Of a stretch of DNA of 54,417 bases, positions 34,142 to 43,569 are shown piece after piece (position 1 is the first letter of the stretch; each line of letters begins with the position of its first letter). Made by a program: the position numbers and the translations under genes. Below the pieces are notes generated by a model that was not told the DNA's origin, made no database searches, and saw nothing but the letters and a program-made list of their open reading frames with translations. Origin of the DNA: Paraprevotella xylaniphila YIT 11841 (lineage in GTDB: Bacteria > Bacteroidota > Bacteroidia > Bacteroidales > Bacteroidaceae); contig NZ_GL883828.1 of assembly GCF_000205165.1 (NCBI RefSeq), positions 1 to 54,417 on the forward strand. The letters run 5' to 3'.

Positions 34142-35575
34142 ATGAAGAAACTGTTTTTGACCATCGTATGCTTATGGGCATGGCATGTCCACTGTACGGC
34201 ACAACTTACCCAATTCCACCCGGGCGAAGTATGGAACGATGCCGAGGACGCTCCCATCAATGCCCACGGAGGCTGCGTGGTGTTCCACAATGGCACATAC
34301 TATTGGTTTGGCGAGGACCGCACGAAATTCGAATCGAACGGCGTCAGTTGCTACGCCTCCACAGACCTGTATAACTGGAAGCGCGTCGGACTGGCCCTGA
34401 AAGCCGACGGAACGCCCCGTGAAGACTTGAACGACATCTCGCAAGGCCGCCTTTTTGAACGCCCGAAGGTCATATACAACCCGAAGACCAAAAAATGGGT
34501 GATGTGGAGCCATTGGGAAAAATCGAGCAGCGACTACGGAGCCGCACGGGTATGCGTGGCCGTGAGTGACAGTGTCACCGGCCCTTATACTTTCTATAAG
34601 ACCTTCCGTCCGAACGGAAACGAATCGCGCGACCAAACGTTGTTCGTGGACAACGATGGAAAAGCCTACCATATATGCTCTACGGCTATGAACTCCAATA
34701 CAAACATTGCCCTCCTGCGCGATGATTATTTGGAACCGGAGGGGACAAACCTTCAAGTACTGAAAGGCGAAAAGTGTGAAGCTGCAGCCATCTTCAAATG
34801 GAAGGACGTATATTACGGCCTGTTCTCCGGTTGCACGGGATGGAATCCCAACCCCGGAAGGAGAGCCATGGCCAAGGACATCATGGGAGAATGGAAACTC
34901 CACGGCAACTTTGCCACCGACCCACTGAAACAAGTCAGCTACCGCTCACAACCTTGCTACGTGTTGAAAGTGGAAGGCCGGAAAGACGCTTTCATCTATA
35001 TGGCTGACCGTTGGAACCCCAACGACGTGGAACACTCCACTCACGTTTGGTTGCCTGTCAGCATGCGTTCGGGACTTCCTGTCGTCCGTTGGTACGACCA
35101 ATGGGATTTAAGCGTCTTCGACAAAATGTACCGCTACAAACGGGCTGCGGAAATCGTCTCCGGAAACATCTATGCCTTGTTGGAACAGCAGGCCGACAGG
35201 TTAGTGTCCAAACCGGCCAATGGTTTCACCATTGCTGACGACAATGATGAAATCAACCTGAACTTCATCTTCCAGACAACAGGCTCTCCTGATGTGTACA
35301 AGTTAAAAGACACGAAAAGCGGCAAGTTCCTGACAAACACTTTCGGTTCCTTACGCCTGAGCAACGAAGAAGCAGACAGCGATAACCAAAAATGGAAATT
35401 TATCCGGCAAACAGGCGGATTCTATCGCATACAAAGCCTGCAAGACCAGAAATTCATTTCCGTCTCAGGCAACAACACCTTCGACGGGACTCCTTTATAT
35501 CTCGCCACCGGAGGAGAACCGCACTACTTCGGAGTGTACTTCGATTCGGACAAATACGCATACCCTACATCTTAA
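34142..35575 (+). CDS. GH43 enzyme, exo-beta-1,3-galactanase-like, with CBM13-like tail
   Basis: 477 residues. Signal peptide to about 20 (CTAQ). A five-bladed propeller begins NAHGGCVVFHNGTYYWFGED. Candidate active-site residues are Glu106 (LFERPKV), Glu213 (KCEAAAIF) and Gln270 (YRSQPCYV). Their spacing (107 and 164) closely follows Glu102, Glu208 and Gln263, which I recall for the fungal exo-beta-1,3-galactanase of GH43_24, a group that uses Gln instead of a base Asp. Residues 340-470 look like a ricin-type trefoil (NQKWKFIRQTGGFYRIQS), as in the clostridial galactanase with CBM13. Likely acts on the beta-1,3-galactan backbone of arabinogalactan. GH43_34 is the alternative subfamily. Confidence 0.85.
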   Translation: MKKLFLTIVCLWAWHVHCTAQLTQFHPGEVWNDAEDAPINAHGGCVVFHNGTYYWFGEDRTKFESNGVSCYASTDLYNWKRVGLALKADGTPREDLNDISQGRLFERPKVIYNPKTKKWVMWSHWEKSSSDYGAARVCVAVSDSVTGPYTFYKTFRPNGNESRDQTLFVDNDGKAYHICSTAMNSNTNIALLRDDYLEPEGTNLQVLKGEKCEAAAIFKWKDVYYGLFSGCTGWNPNPGRRAMAKDIMGEWKLHGNFATDPLKQVSYRSQPCYVLKVEGRKDAFIYMADRWNPNDVEHSTHVWLPVSMRSGLPVVRWYDQWDLSVFDKMYRYKRAAEIVSGNIYALLEQQADRLVSKPANGFTIADDNDEINLNFIFQTTGSPDVYKLKDTKSGKFLTNTFGSLRLSNEEADSDNQKWKFIRQTGGFYRIQSLQDQKFISVSGNNTFDGTPLYLATGGEPHYFGVYFDSDKYAYPTS

Positions 35576-35614
35576 ACTATTCAATAAAAACACTTGAAAT
35601 TAGGTTAATGTTAT

Positions 35615-35647
35615 GTAAGTGCGTATCCGTGATGGCCTCGCACTTAC
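35615..35647 (+). terminator. Hairpin between the two GH43 genes
   Basis: A perfect 9-bp stem, GTAAGTGCG (35615-35623) and CGCACTTAC (35639-35647), with a 15-base loop. It is followed by TATCTTTA rather than a T-run. It could be a weak terminator or an RNA-processing stem. TATCTTTA at 35648-35655 is one base off the -7 consensus, so a new promoter for the second GH43 is possible. Confidence 0.45.
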
Positions 35648-35697
35648 TATCTTTAAAAAAAACTGCAATCATTTTATAAACATCAATTATCAATCTT

Positions 35698-38406
35698 ATG
35701 ATACAAAACAAATTACGAACTAAGGGTTATATCCTTGGTGTATTCTTGCTCGGCAACAGCTTACAGGGCATGGCCTCTACCGGCAAGACTGATGGCAAAC
35801 ATATAGTCATCGGGACTGTGATTAACCGACAGCCGCAGCTGCCCACAAATATCCAAATCGGGACGGACAAACTGGCTGTCAAATGGGAAAAGACAGATGC
35901 AAGCCTGTTTAATACGGCTTTCAAGCAAACAGAAATAAAAGGCGAAGTGAACCGGAAAGGCACAAAGGATACGGTTATGGCTTACGTGTGGACTTTGCCG
36001 GAAAATCTGGTGTACCTAATCGACGCAGGCCGTATCGCCCCACAATCTTCACAAATATTCGAGGCTGCCAAAGCTTTGCGCGGACAAGCCCTGTTCAACG
36101 ACAAACCGGATCAGAAATATACCTCCGCAACCGATTTATGGGGTTATGTGGAACGCGAACAACACGAGAACCAAAAGGTATATGTCAAAGCCGGGAACGA
36201 AGCCGACTGGGCTTCCTCTTACCTGAGTGACGGAAAGGATAAGGACGAGGGACTGACCTATAAACTGACCCTCCAACCGGGAAGATATAAAGTGTGGGTC
36301 GCCCATGTCCCCAATGTCAAGCTTAATTTTACCAGTTATCTCCGAGTGAACCAAAAGATATACGACACCAAACAGGTTTCCACCACCATAGCGGAAGACT
36401 GGGTTCATCCACCTGTCTGGGTCACCCATGAGCTGAAACTGGCACAGCCTGCGACTTTCACTTATGAAAGCAACAAGATCGGCGGAAAGGAATGGGAAAA
36501 CGGCAGCATCAGCCTGATTGCCGTGGAACAAGTCAGTGCCAATGTCGAACCGCCCTTCATTTCACCTTCGGGTGGTGACGTTTGGGGAAGCCAAACCGTA
36601 GAATTACAACATAAAGATCCATCGGTGGAAATCTACTATACGCTTGACGGCAGTGAACCAGACAAAAATAGCATAAAGTATTCCATTCCGTTCACCCTCA
36701 ATAAAACCACAAGGGTGAACGCCATCGCCTACAATACGGAAGGGGCCAGCAAGATGACCTCGGCCGACTTTGCCATCAGTACATGGGCTATCACGGCAAC
36801 TCCGTTCAAGCTCGTCGGCGAAAACGAAGTGAAGAACGTAAAAATCAACTGGATGCAAAGGAATGACGCAGACGTGTACAAAATATACCGAAACGGCACC
36901 TTAATAGGAGAGACCCGGGGAGACACTTACGATGATTACGGGTTGTCTTTAGGGGAAAATTACACCTATCATGTAGAAGGCTACAAAGAGGGCCGAAAGA
37001 TAGCCACATCGGAACCGCAGTCGGCCATGCCCTTCAGACCTTCGCAAGATTGCGACGTATACGACAACCGCAACGGTCAATATCTGAAAAATAGAAAAGG
37101 CGGCATCGCCGGAATGAAAATAGGAAACCTTTATTTCTCTTATAGGTTGGAAAGGAAGAAAAAAGCTGTAAGTGGACAGGAAAAAGACGGTTGGCTGCTG
37201 TCTGAATCTTATTCCAAGACTGGCAAGGAAGGAAGTTGGAGCACACCACGTGAAATCGCATTCTATCCGGGTGTAAACTTCGAAGGTATCGGTTTCCGTT
37301 ATAATGAAAAGACTGGCAAGGTCGTACTCTCCGCCCATTATGAAGACCAAGGAGGATATACTGCCGCCAAGATATTCCTTGCACAGATTACCCCGAAAGG
37401 CGGAATCGAAGTAGGTACCATGGAACGGCCATTAGGATATGACTCCCGCGACCAGGCTTTGTTTATAGACGATGACGGCACGGGCTACCTTCTCTCTGCC
37501 ACCAACATGAACAGCGATATCAATATCTACAAATTGGATGAGACGTGGACTCGTCCTGTCGCATTAGTCAATACAATATGTAAAGGACAACACCGCGAGA
37601 CCCCTTCCATCATCAAAAAAGACGGCGAATACTATTTCTTCAGCTCCAAAGCATCCGGATGGTATCCTAGCCAGGCCATGTATGCCTCAGCTGAGAAACT
37701 GGACGGGGTATGGACTTCATTACGGGAAATCGGTAACAACTCTACTTTCGGGGCACAGTTCAACAACATCCAAAGAAGGGGTACAAACCACGAAACATTC
37801 GGCGTGTGGAGTTACCATTGGGGTGCCCAATACCACCACAAAGACCCAGACGGGAACTTCCCGAGGATTTCCGTAGCCAAATTCAACAAAGGCTATGCTT
37901 CCATGGATTATTACCGTTATATCGAATTTTATGATTCATACGGCATCGTCCCCGTACAAAACGGCAGGAATCTCACGCTGAACGCACCGGCCTCTACCAC
38001 CACGGTTGGTGCCAACCCTCATACGGCATCCTGCATCACAGACGGAGCCGACATGAATTCCTCCGTTTACTTCCAGAGCAGCACGTACCCGTACGTCCTG
38101 ACCATAGATATGCAGAAAAAGGCCAAGATATCGGAGCTGAACTTGTCTACCAAATTGGTCAATGGTTCGGAAACGGCATATAAATACACAATCGAAGGGA
38201 GCGTAGACGGCGAACACTTCCAAACCTTGGTAGACGGAACGGATAACTGGCAAGTAGGGTTCCAGATACTCCCCATCACGGACTCATCGGTTTACAGATA
38301 CCTCAGGTTAACGGTACTGAGAATCATCAATGTGCATAACAATAATCCGGCCGCTTGGGCCGATGGTGTCTATGAGCTCACCGCATTCGGTACGCCCGTA
38401 GAATAA
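35698..38406 (+). CDS. Multidomain GH43 enzyme with CBM, FN3 and F5/8C modules
   Basis: 902 residues with a signal peptide to about 27. Domains in order: an Ig-like strand domain (35-115), a CBM-like sandwich (about 130-290), a chitobiase-type FN3_7 module (PPFISPSGGDVWGSQTVEL, EIYYTLDGSEPD, about 300-365), an FN3 module (about 370-445), a GH43 propeller (about 450-750) and an F5/8C domain (about 760-900). In the propeller, Glu in NFEGIGFRYNEKTGKV, Glu in HRETPSIIKKDGEYYF and Gln in TFGAQFNNIQ line up with the Glu/Glu/Gln set of the GH43 two genes upstream. Likely a surface or periplasmic galactan-active enzyme. Many binding modules suggest an insoluble or branched substrate. Confidence 0.82.
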   Translation: MIQNKLRTKGYILGVFLLGNSLQGMASTGKTDGKHIVIGTVINRQPQLPTNIQIGTDKLAVKWEKTDASLFNTAFKQTEIKGEVNRKGTKDTVMAYVWTLPENLVYLIDAGRIAPQSSQIFEAAKALRGQALFNDKPDQKYTSATDLWGYVEREQHENQKVYVKAGNEADWASSYLSDGKDKDEGLTYKLTLQPGRYKVWVAHVPNVKLNFTSYLRVNQKIYDTKQVSTTIAEDWVHPPVWVTHELKLAQPATFTYESNKIGGKEWENGSISLIAVEQVSANVEPPFISPSGGDVWGSQTVELQHKDPSVEIYYTLDGSEPDKNSIKYSIPFTLNKTTRVNAIAYNTEGASKMTSADFAISTWAITATPFKLVGENEVKNVKINWMQRNDADVYKIYRNGTLIGETRGDTYDDYGLSLGENYTYHVEGYKEGRKIATSEPQSAMPFRPSQDCDVYDNRNGQYLKNRKGGIAGMKIGNLYFSYRLERKKKAVSGQEKDGWLLSESYSKTGKEGSWSTPREIAFYPGVNFEGIGFRYNEKTGKVVLSAHYEDQGGYTAAKIFLAQITPKGGIEVGTMERPLGYDSRDQALFIDDDGTGYLLSATNMNSDINIYKLDETWTRPVALVNTICKGQHRETPSIIKKDGEYYFFSSKASGWYPSQAMYASAEKLDGVWTSLREIGNNSTFGAQFNNIQRRGTNHETFGVWSYHWGAQYHHKDPDGNFPRISVAKFNKGYASMDYYRYIEFYDSYGIVPVQNGRNLTLNAPASTTTVGANPHTASCITDGADMNSSVYFQSSTYPYVLTIDMQKKAKISELNLSTKLVNGSETAYKYTIEGSVDGEHFQTLVDGTDNWQVGFQILPITDSSVYRYLRLTVLRIINVHNNNPAAWADGVYELTAFGTPVE

Positions 38407-38429
38407 ATCGAACAACATTACCCCAAACA

Positions 38430-38463
38430 AATGGCACGACAGTCACAAACCTGCCGTGCCATT
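38430..38463. terminator. Bidirectional terminator
   Basis: A 13-bp stem with one mismatch, AATGGCACGACAG (38430-38442) and CTGCCGTGCCATT (38451-38463), with an 8-base loop. It has T-rich sequence on both sides (CGTTTTC on plus, TTTGTTT on minus). It separates the converging GH43 and FKBP genes. Confidence 0.85.
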
Positions 38464-38505
38464 CGTTTTCACATATCCATATAAAATTTATATTCCTGTT
38501 ACTTC

Positions 38506-39168
38506 TTATTTCCAGTCCGGAACGTCCTCTCCCGGTTCGTAATATTCTACCAGATTGGCATAAAACGTCAACGTGGAATAAGGCAGCACCGAACCTGCCG
38601 ACTGACTTCCGTAAGCCAGTTCAGAGGGTATATATACCCACCAGACATCACCTTTGTGCATGTATTGCAAAGCTGTGGCAAATCCGGGCACGGCACTCGA
38701 AACTCCCATCTTGGCCGGCACGGCAATCTGATTATCCAGTTCGCCCATGAAAGACTGGGAGAACACCTTACGTTCTTCCACCCATTCTCCGTTCACCATA
38801 TTCTGGGTAGGCATCAGATAGCCCCGGTAATTGACACGGACCGTGTCGGACCATGTCGGTCTGTCCGTTCCCGAACCCCGCTGCTCAATATACACGCAAA
38901 TCGAATCGGTCAACGCCCCAAGTATATTTTGGGACTTCGTCGTCGACTTGAACATACGCCAATTACAATAGGCTTCCCACTGATTACCATATAGTTTTTT
39001 GGCTTGCGCAATGGAGTCCCTTGCCTCGGCAGCTATTTGGGAAAAATATTCAGCATTCCGAGCCGGCCAGTTCGCATAAGCATCATACGTGTCATCTTCT
39101 TCTTTACAAGCCCCCAAAGTGCATAAAGAAAAAAGAACGACCGCCAGATACAATAAACCTTTTTTCAT
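38506..39168 (-). CDS. FKBP-type peptidyl-prolyl isomerase lipoprotein
   Basis: 220 residues. Lipobox CTLGAC with Cys21. The C-terminal half is an FKBP domain: DTVRVNYRGYLM, VFSQSFMGELD, VPGFATALQYMHKGDVWWVYIPSELAYGSQ and STLTFYANLVEY. These match the strand and loop pattern of FKBP isomerases, with some pocket aromatics retained. It probably helps fold exported proteins in the periplasm or on the outer membrane. It starts 23 bp after the glyS stop, so the two are likely one operon ending at the terminator at 38430-38463. Confidence 0.92.
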   Translation of the reverse strand: MKKGLLYLAVVLFSLCTLGACKEEDDTYDAYANWPARNAEYFSQIAAEARDSIAQAKKLYGNQWEAYCNWRMFKSTTKSQNILGALTDSICVYIEQRGSGTDRPTWSDTVRVNYRGYLMPTQNMVNGEWVEERKVFSQSFMGELDNQIAVPAKMGVSSAVPGFATALQYMHKGDVWWVYIPSELAYGSQSAGSVLPYSTLTFYANLVEYYEPGEDVPDWK

Positions 39169-39191
39169 TGATGTCCGTCTTTTAGGCAGGA

Positions 39192-40733
39192 TTACATAAT
39201 CTTTTTCAGCAACGAAGTGATGCTCACACGGTCTTCAATGATACCTTGCAAGTCGGCAATGTTCACCCGCTTCTGTTCCATCGTGTCGCGATGACGCAGG
39301 GTCACGGTATTGTCCTTCAGCGTATCGTAATCCACCGTCACGCAATACGGCGTACCAATGGCATCCTGTCGGCGGTAACGCTTGCCGATAGAATCCTTCT
39401 CATCGTATTTGCAGTTGAAATGGAAACGCAGGTTGCTGATGATTTCGTGCGCTTTCTCAGGCAGACCGTCTTTTTTTACCAACGGCATGACGGCCAGTTT
39501 TACCGGAGCCAATGCCTCCGGCAATTTGAGCACTACGCGAGTTTCCCCGTTTTCCAGTTTCTCTTCCTCGTAGCTGTGGCACATGATGGAAAGGAACATA
39601 CGGTCCACACCGATAGAGGTCTCAATGACATACGGCGTATAGCTTTCGTTCGTTTCGGGGTCGAAATATTCTATCTTCTTGCCCGAATACTTGGCATGCT
39701 GGCTCAAATCAAAGTTCGTACGGCTGTGGATACCTTCCACTTCCTTGAAACCGAATGGCATGTGGAACTCGATGTCACTGGCCGCATTGGCATAGTGCGC
39801 CAGTTTCTCATGGTCGTGGAAACGGTAGTTTTCCGCCCCGAAACCTAATGCCTGATGCCAAGCCATACGGGTCTTTTTCCACGTTTCGAACCATTGAAGC
39901 TCCGTACCGGGCTTCACGAAGTACTGCATCTCCATTTGCTCGAACTCGCGCATACGGAATATGAACTGGCGAGCCACAATCTCGTTACGGAACGCCTTGC
40001 CGATTTGTGCGATACCGAAAGGCAGCTTCATGCGCCCCGTCTTCTGCACATTCAAGTAGTTCACGAAGATGCCTTGGGCGGTTTCCGGACGCAGGTAAAT
40101 AGTGGAAGAACCTTCGGCCGTAGAACCGACCTCGGTCTTGAACATCAGATTGAACTGACGGACATCGGTCCAGTTGTGCGTGCCGCTGATGGGACACACG
40201 ATACCCTCATCCAAGATAATCTGTTTCAGTTCATTCAGGTCGCCCGCATTCATCGCATCGCTGTAACGTTGGTGCAACGCATCGCGTTTCTGCTGATGTT
40301 CCAACACGCGGGGATTGGTTTCGCGGAACTTCTGCTCATCAAAGCTATCCCCGAACTTCTTGGCCGCCTTGGCTATTTCCTTGTTTATCTTTTCTTCGTA
40401 CTTGGCAATCTGGTCTTCAATCAATACATCCGCACGATAACGCTTCTTGCTGTCGCGGTTGTCTATCAAAGGGTCGTTGAATGCGTCCACGTGCCCGCTG
40501 GCCTTCCACGTCGTAGGGTGCATGAAGATGGCGGCATCGATACCCACGATGTTCTCGTGCAGCAACACCATGCTCTGCCACCAATATTGCTTGATGTTAT
40601 TTTTCAACTCCACACCGTTCTGACCGTAATCATACACGGCACCCAATCCGTCATAGATGTCGCTTGAGGGAAACACGAAACCGTATTCCTTACAATGTGA
40701 CACTATTTTCTTGAATACATCTTCCTGAGCCAT
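39192..40733 (-). CDS. glyS: Glycyl-tRNA synthetase (class II, homodimeric type)
   Basis: 513 residues. N-terminus EDVFKKIVSHCKEYGFVFPSSDIYDGLGAVYDYG is the typical start of alpha2-type GlyRS. Class II motifs follow: GIFVNYLNVQKTGRMKLPFGIAQIGKAFRNEI (motif 2 with FRNE) and a C-terminal GVDRMFLS motif 3-like Arg, then an anticodon-binding domain with LAVMPLVKKDG. It charges tRNA-Gly in the cytoplasm. A -7 box sits at 40766-40773. It is divergent from parC. Confidence 0.97.
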   Translation of the reverse strand: MAQEDVFKKIVSHCKEYGFVFPSSDIYDGLGAVYDYGQNGVELKNNIKQYWWQSMVLLHENIVGIDAAIFMHPTTWKASGHVDAFNDPLIDNRDSKKRYRADVLIEDQIAKYEEKINKEIAKAAKKFGDSFDEQKFRETNPRVLEHQQKRDALHQRYSDAMNAGDLNELKQIILDEGIVCPISGTHNWTDVRQFNLMFKTEVGSTAEGSSTIYLRPETAQGIFVNYLNVQKTGRMKLPFGIAQIGKAFRNEIVARQFIFRMREFEQMEMQYFVKPGTELQWFETWKKTRMAWHQALGFGAENYRFHDHEKLAHYANAASDIEFHMPFGFKEVEGIHSRTNFDLSQHAKYSGKKIEYFDPETNESYTPYVIETSIGVDRMFLSIMCHSYEEEKLENGETRVVLKLPEALAPVKLAVMPLVKKDGLPEKAHEIISNLRFHFNCKYDEKDSIGKRYRRQDAIGTPYCVTVDYDTLKDNTVTLRHRDTMEQKRVNIADLQGIIEDRVSITSLLKKIM

Positions 40734-40765
40734 ACTCTATTCGTAAAATATTGATAAATCTTTCG

Positions 40766-40773
40766 CAAAAGTA
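40766..40773 (-). promoter_or_regulatory. -7 box of glyS
   Basis: Minus-strand TACTTTTG matches TAnnTTTG, 32 bp upstream of the glyS start, in the divergent glyS/parC gap. Confidence 0.55.
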
Positions 40774-40796
40774 CGCCTTTTTTTTCATTAAAATGT

Positions 40797-40804
40797 TATT
40801 TTTG
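40797..40804 (+). promoter_or_regulatory. -7 box of parC
   Basis: TATTTTTG matches TAnnTTTG, 28 bp upstream of the parC ATG. No TTTG -33 element is obvious. Confidence 0.55.
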
Positions 40805-40832
40805 CGTTAAAATAGATATATCATAAACAAAT

Positions 40833-43568
40833 ATGAGCGAAGACAAAGACGAGTTGACAGACCTGACTACGGAAACGCCTGAAGAGGACAACAATGCACA
40901 CTCCAATTACCAACCGGAAACAAATCCCCATGACAGCATTACACACCACTTGAGCGGGATGTACCAGAATTGGTTTCTGGATTATGCCTCTTACGTGATT
41001 CTCGAACGGGCCGTGCCCCATATCAACGACGGTTTCAAACCGGTACAACGCCGCATCCTGCACTCCATGAAGCGTATGGACGACGGGCGCTACAACAAGG
41101 TGGCCAACATCGTGGGACATACCATGCAATTCCATCCGCACGGAGACGCTTCCATCGGGGATGCCTTGGTGCAGTTGGGACAGAAGGATTTGCTCATAGA
41201 CTGCCAAGGGAACTGGGGAAACATCCTTACCGGTGACTCGGCGGCTGCTCCGCGTTATATCGAGGCCCGGCTTTCCAAATTCGCCCTCGACGTGGTGTTC
41301 AACCCCAAAACCACGGAATGGAAACTTTCATACGACGGACGGAACAAGGAACCGGTGACGCTTCCGGTCAAGTTCCCGCTGCTGTTGGCCCAAGGCGTGG
41401 AAGGCATTGCCGTGGGCTTGTCATCCAAAATCCTGCCGCATAACTTAAACGAGATATGCGATGCCGCCGTAAACTACCTGCATGGCGAACCGTTTCAACT
41501 TTACCCGGATTTCCTGACAGGAGGAAGTATCGATGTAAGCAAGTATAACGACGGCGGACGAGGGGGCGTAGTGAAAGTACGTGCCAAAATCACTAAGATA
41601 GACAACAAGACGCTGGCCATCCGTGAGATTCCATACGGAAAGACCACCACAACCCTGATTGACTCCATTCTGAAAGCCATCGAAAAAGGCAAAATCAAAG
41701 TACGCAAGGTAGAGGACAACACGGCTGCCGAAGTAGAAATCTTAGTGCACCTGACGCCGGGAGTAAGCTCGGACAAGGCATTGGATGCTCTCTATGCCTT
41801 TACCGACTGCGAAGTCAGTATCTCGCCCAACTGTTGCGTCATCGACGACAAGAAGCCTTGCTTCCTGACCGTCAGCGAAGTACTGAAACGTTCAGTGGAC
41901 AACACGCTCGGACTGCTCCGCAAGGAATTGCTCATCCGAAAGGGAGAGCTTCAAGAGAGCCTGCATTTTGCCTCGCTCGAAAAGATATTCATCGAAGAGC
42001 GGATTTACAAAGACCGCAACTTCGAACAGGCCAAAGATATGGACGCGGCCTGCACACACATCGACGAACGGCTCACGCCCTTCTATCCGCAGATGATAAG
42101 GGAAGTGACCCAAGACGACATCCTCAAACTGATGGACATCAAAATGGCCCGGATCCTGAAATTCAATAAAGACAAGGCCAACGACGCCATCGCCCGGATG
42201 AAAGATGAGATCGCACGCATCGACCGCGACTTAGACAACATGGTGGAAGTCACCTGCAACTGGTTCCGTATGTTGAAAGCCAAATACGGCAACGAACATC
42301 CGCGTCATACCGAACTGCGCAATTTCGATACGATCGTAGCTACCAAGGTGGTGGAGGCCAACGAAAAACTGTATATCAACCGCGAAGAGGGCTTTATCGG
42401 CACATCGCTCAAAAAGGACGAATTCATTGCCAACTGTTCCGACATCGACGATGCCATTATTTTCTACCGCGACGGAACTTATAAAGTCATCCGTATCAGC
42501 GACAAGACGTTCGTGGGCGAAACGGAAAGAAGCAAGGCTGAAAAGAAAAAAGCCGAAATCATCCATGCCGCAGTTTTCAAACGCAACGACAAACGGACGA
42601 TTTACAATGTCGCCTACCGGGACGGCAAGGACGGTTTCTATTACATCAAGCGTTTCAATGTAACTTCCATCACCCGCGACCGTGAATACGACCTGACACA
42701 AGGCAAACCCTTTTCACGCGTCGTCTACTTCACGGCCAATCCGAACGGAGAAGCGGAGGTCATTAAAATTACCCTGAAACCCGCCCTGAAACTCAAAAAG
42801 ATATTTGTGGAAAAGGATTTCAGTACTGTGACTATCAAAGGCCGCCAAAGCATGGGTAACATTTTAAGCAAAAACGAGATACAGCGTATCGGCCTGAAAT
42901 CCCACGGCGGTTCTACCTTGGGCGGACGCAAAGTATGGTTCGACCACGATGTCAACCGCCTGAATTACGACGAGCGGGGAGAATACCTGGGTGAGTTCCA
43001 CAGCGAAGACCTGATTTTGGTCATCCTGAAAAGCGGAGAGTTCTACACGACCAATTTCGACGTAAACAACCATTATGAACCGGGCATACTCCGTATCGAA
43101 AAATTCTCACCGGACAAGATATGGTGTGCCGTTCTCTACGATGCCGACCAACAAGGTTATCCTTACGTCAAGCGTTTTGCGTTCGAACCGAGTACCAAGC
43201 CCCAAAGTTTCATGGGAGAAAACAAGGACAGCCGCTTCGTCTTGCTCACGGACGAAACCTATCCAAGGTTGCAAATCACGTTCGGCGGGCACGACAGCTT
43301 CCGCGACCCGCAGGAAATTGATGCGGAAAGTTTCATCGGCATAAAGAGTTTCAAAGCGAAAGGCAAACGGCTCACCACGTTCGATACGGCAACCATTACC
43401 GAACTGGAACCCATACGCCGGCCGGAACCGGAAACCGAAGAAGCCGTGGCGGAAGAAACGGAAGAAAAAGACACAGAAAAGGAGAATCTGGATCCGGATG
43501 CCGGTAAAAGCCAAAGCGACATCATAGATGAGCTTACCGGGCAAATGAAACTTTTTGAAGACGAATAA
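40833..43568 (+). CDS. parC: DNA topoisomerase IV subunit A
   Basis: 911 residues. An acidic N-terminus is followed by the breakage-reunion domain: YASYVILERAVPHINDGFKPVQRRILHSM, HPHGDASIGDALV at 101-113, and the catalytic Tyr142 in AAPRYIEARLS. A GyrA/ParC C-terminal beta-propeller region follows (VYFTANPNGEAEVIKI, GGSTLGGRKVWFD), and the tail is acidic. It decatenates chromosomes with ParE. At the position of the quinolone-relevant Ser in enterobacterial ParC this protein has Ala106, followed by Ser107. That is probably native to the group rather than acquired. GyrA is the alternative, but the short C-terminal part without a GyrA box and the N-terminal form favour ParC. Confidence 0.92.
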   Translation: MSEDKDELTDLTTETPEEDNNAHSNYQPETNPHDSITHHLSGMYQNWFLDYASYVILERAVPHINDGFKPVQRRILHSMKRMDDGRYNKVANIVGHTMQFHPHGDASIGDALVQLGQKDLLIDCQGNWGNILTGDSAAAPRYIEARLSKFALDVVFNPKTTEWKLSYDGRNKEPVTLPVKFPLLLAQGVEGIAVGLSSKILPHNLNEICDAAVNYLHGEPFQLYPDFLTGGSIDVSKYNDGGRGGVVKVRAKITKIDNKTLAIREIPYGKTTTTLIDSILKAIEKGKIKVRKVEDNTAAEVEILVHLTPGVSSDKALDALYAFTDCEVSISPNCCVIDDKKPCFLTVSEVLKRSVDNTLGLLRKELLIRKGELQESLHFASLEKIFIEERIYKDRNFEQAKDMDAACTHIDERLTPFYPQMIREVTQDDILKLMDIKMARILKFNKDKANDAIARMKDEIARIDRDLDNMVEVTCNWFRMLKAKYGNEHPRHTELRNFDTIVATKVVEANEKLYINREEGFIGTSLKKDEFIANCSDIDDAIIFYRDGTYKVIRISDKTFVGETERSKAEKKKAEIIHAAVFKRNDKRTIYNVAYRDGKDGFYYIKRFNVTSITRDREYDLTQGKPFSRVVYFTANPNGEAEVIKITLKPALKLKKIFVEKDFSTVTIKGRQSMGNILSKNEIQRIGLKSHGGSTLGGRKVWFDHDVNRLNYDERGEYLGEFHSEDLILVILKSGEFYTTNFDVNNHYEPGILRIEKFSPDKIWCAVLYDADQQGYPYVKRFAFEPSTKPQSFMGENKDSRFVLLTDETYPRLQITFGGHDSFRDPQEIDAESFIGIKSFKAKGKRLTTFDTATITELEPIRRPEPETEEAVAEETEEKDTEKENLDPDAGKSQSDIIDELTGQMKLFEDE

Positions 43569-43569
43569 T

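Noticed and set aside
41130-41170. Acquired quinolone resistance in parC (Ala106)
   Set aside because: The Ala-Ser order probably is the native state of Bacteroidetes ParC, so it cannot be taken as a mutation without comparison.
40833-43568. gyrA instead of parC
   Set aside because: The N-terminal extension, the PRYIEARLS active site and the absence of a clear GyrA box favour ParC.
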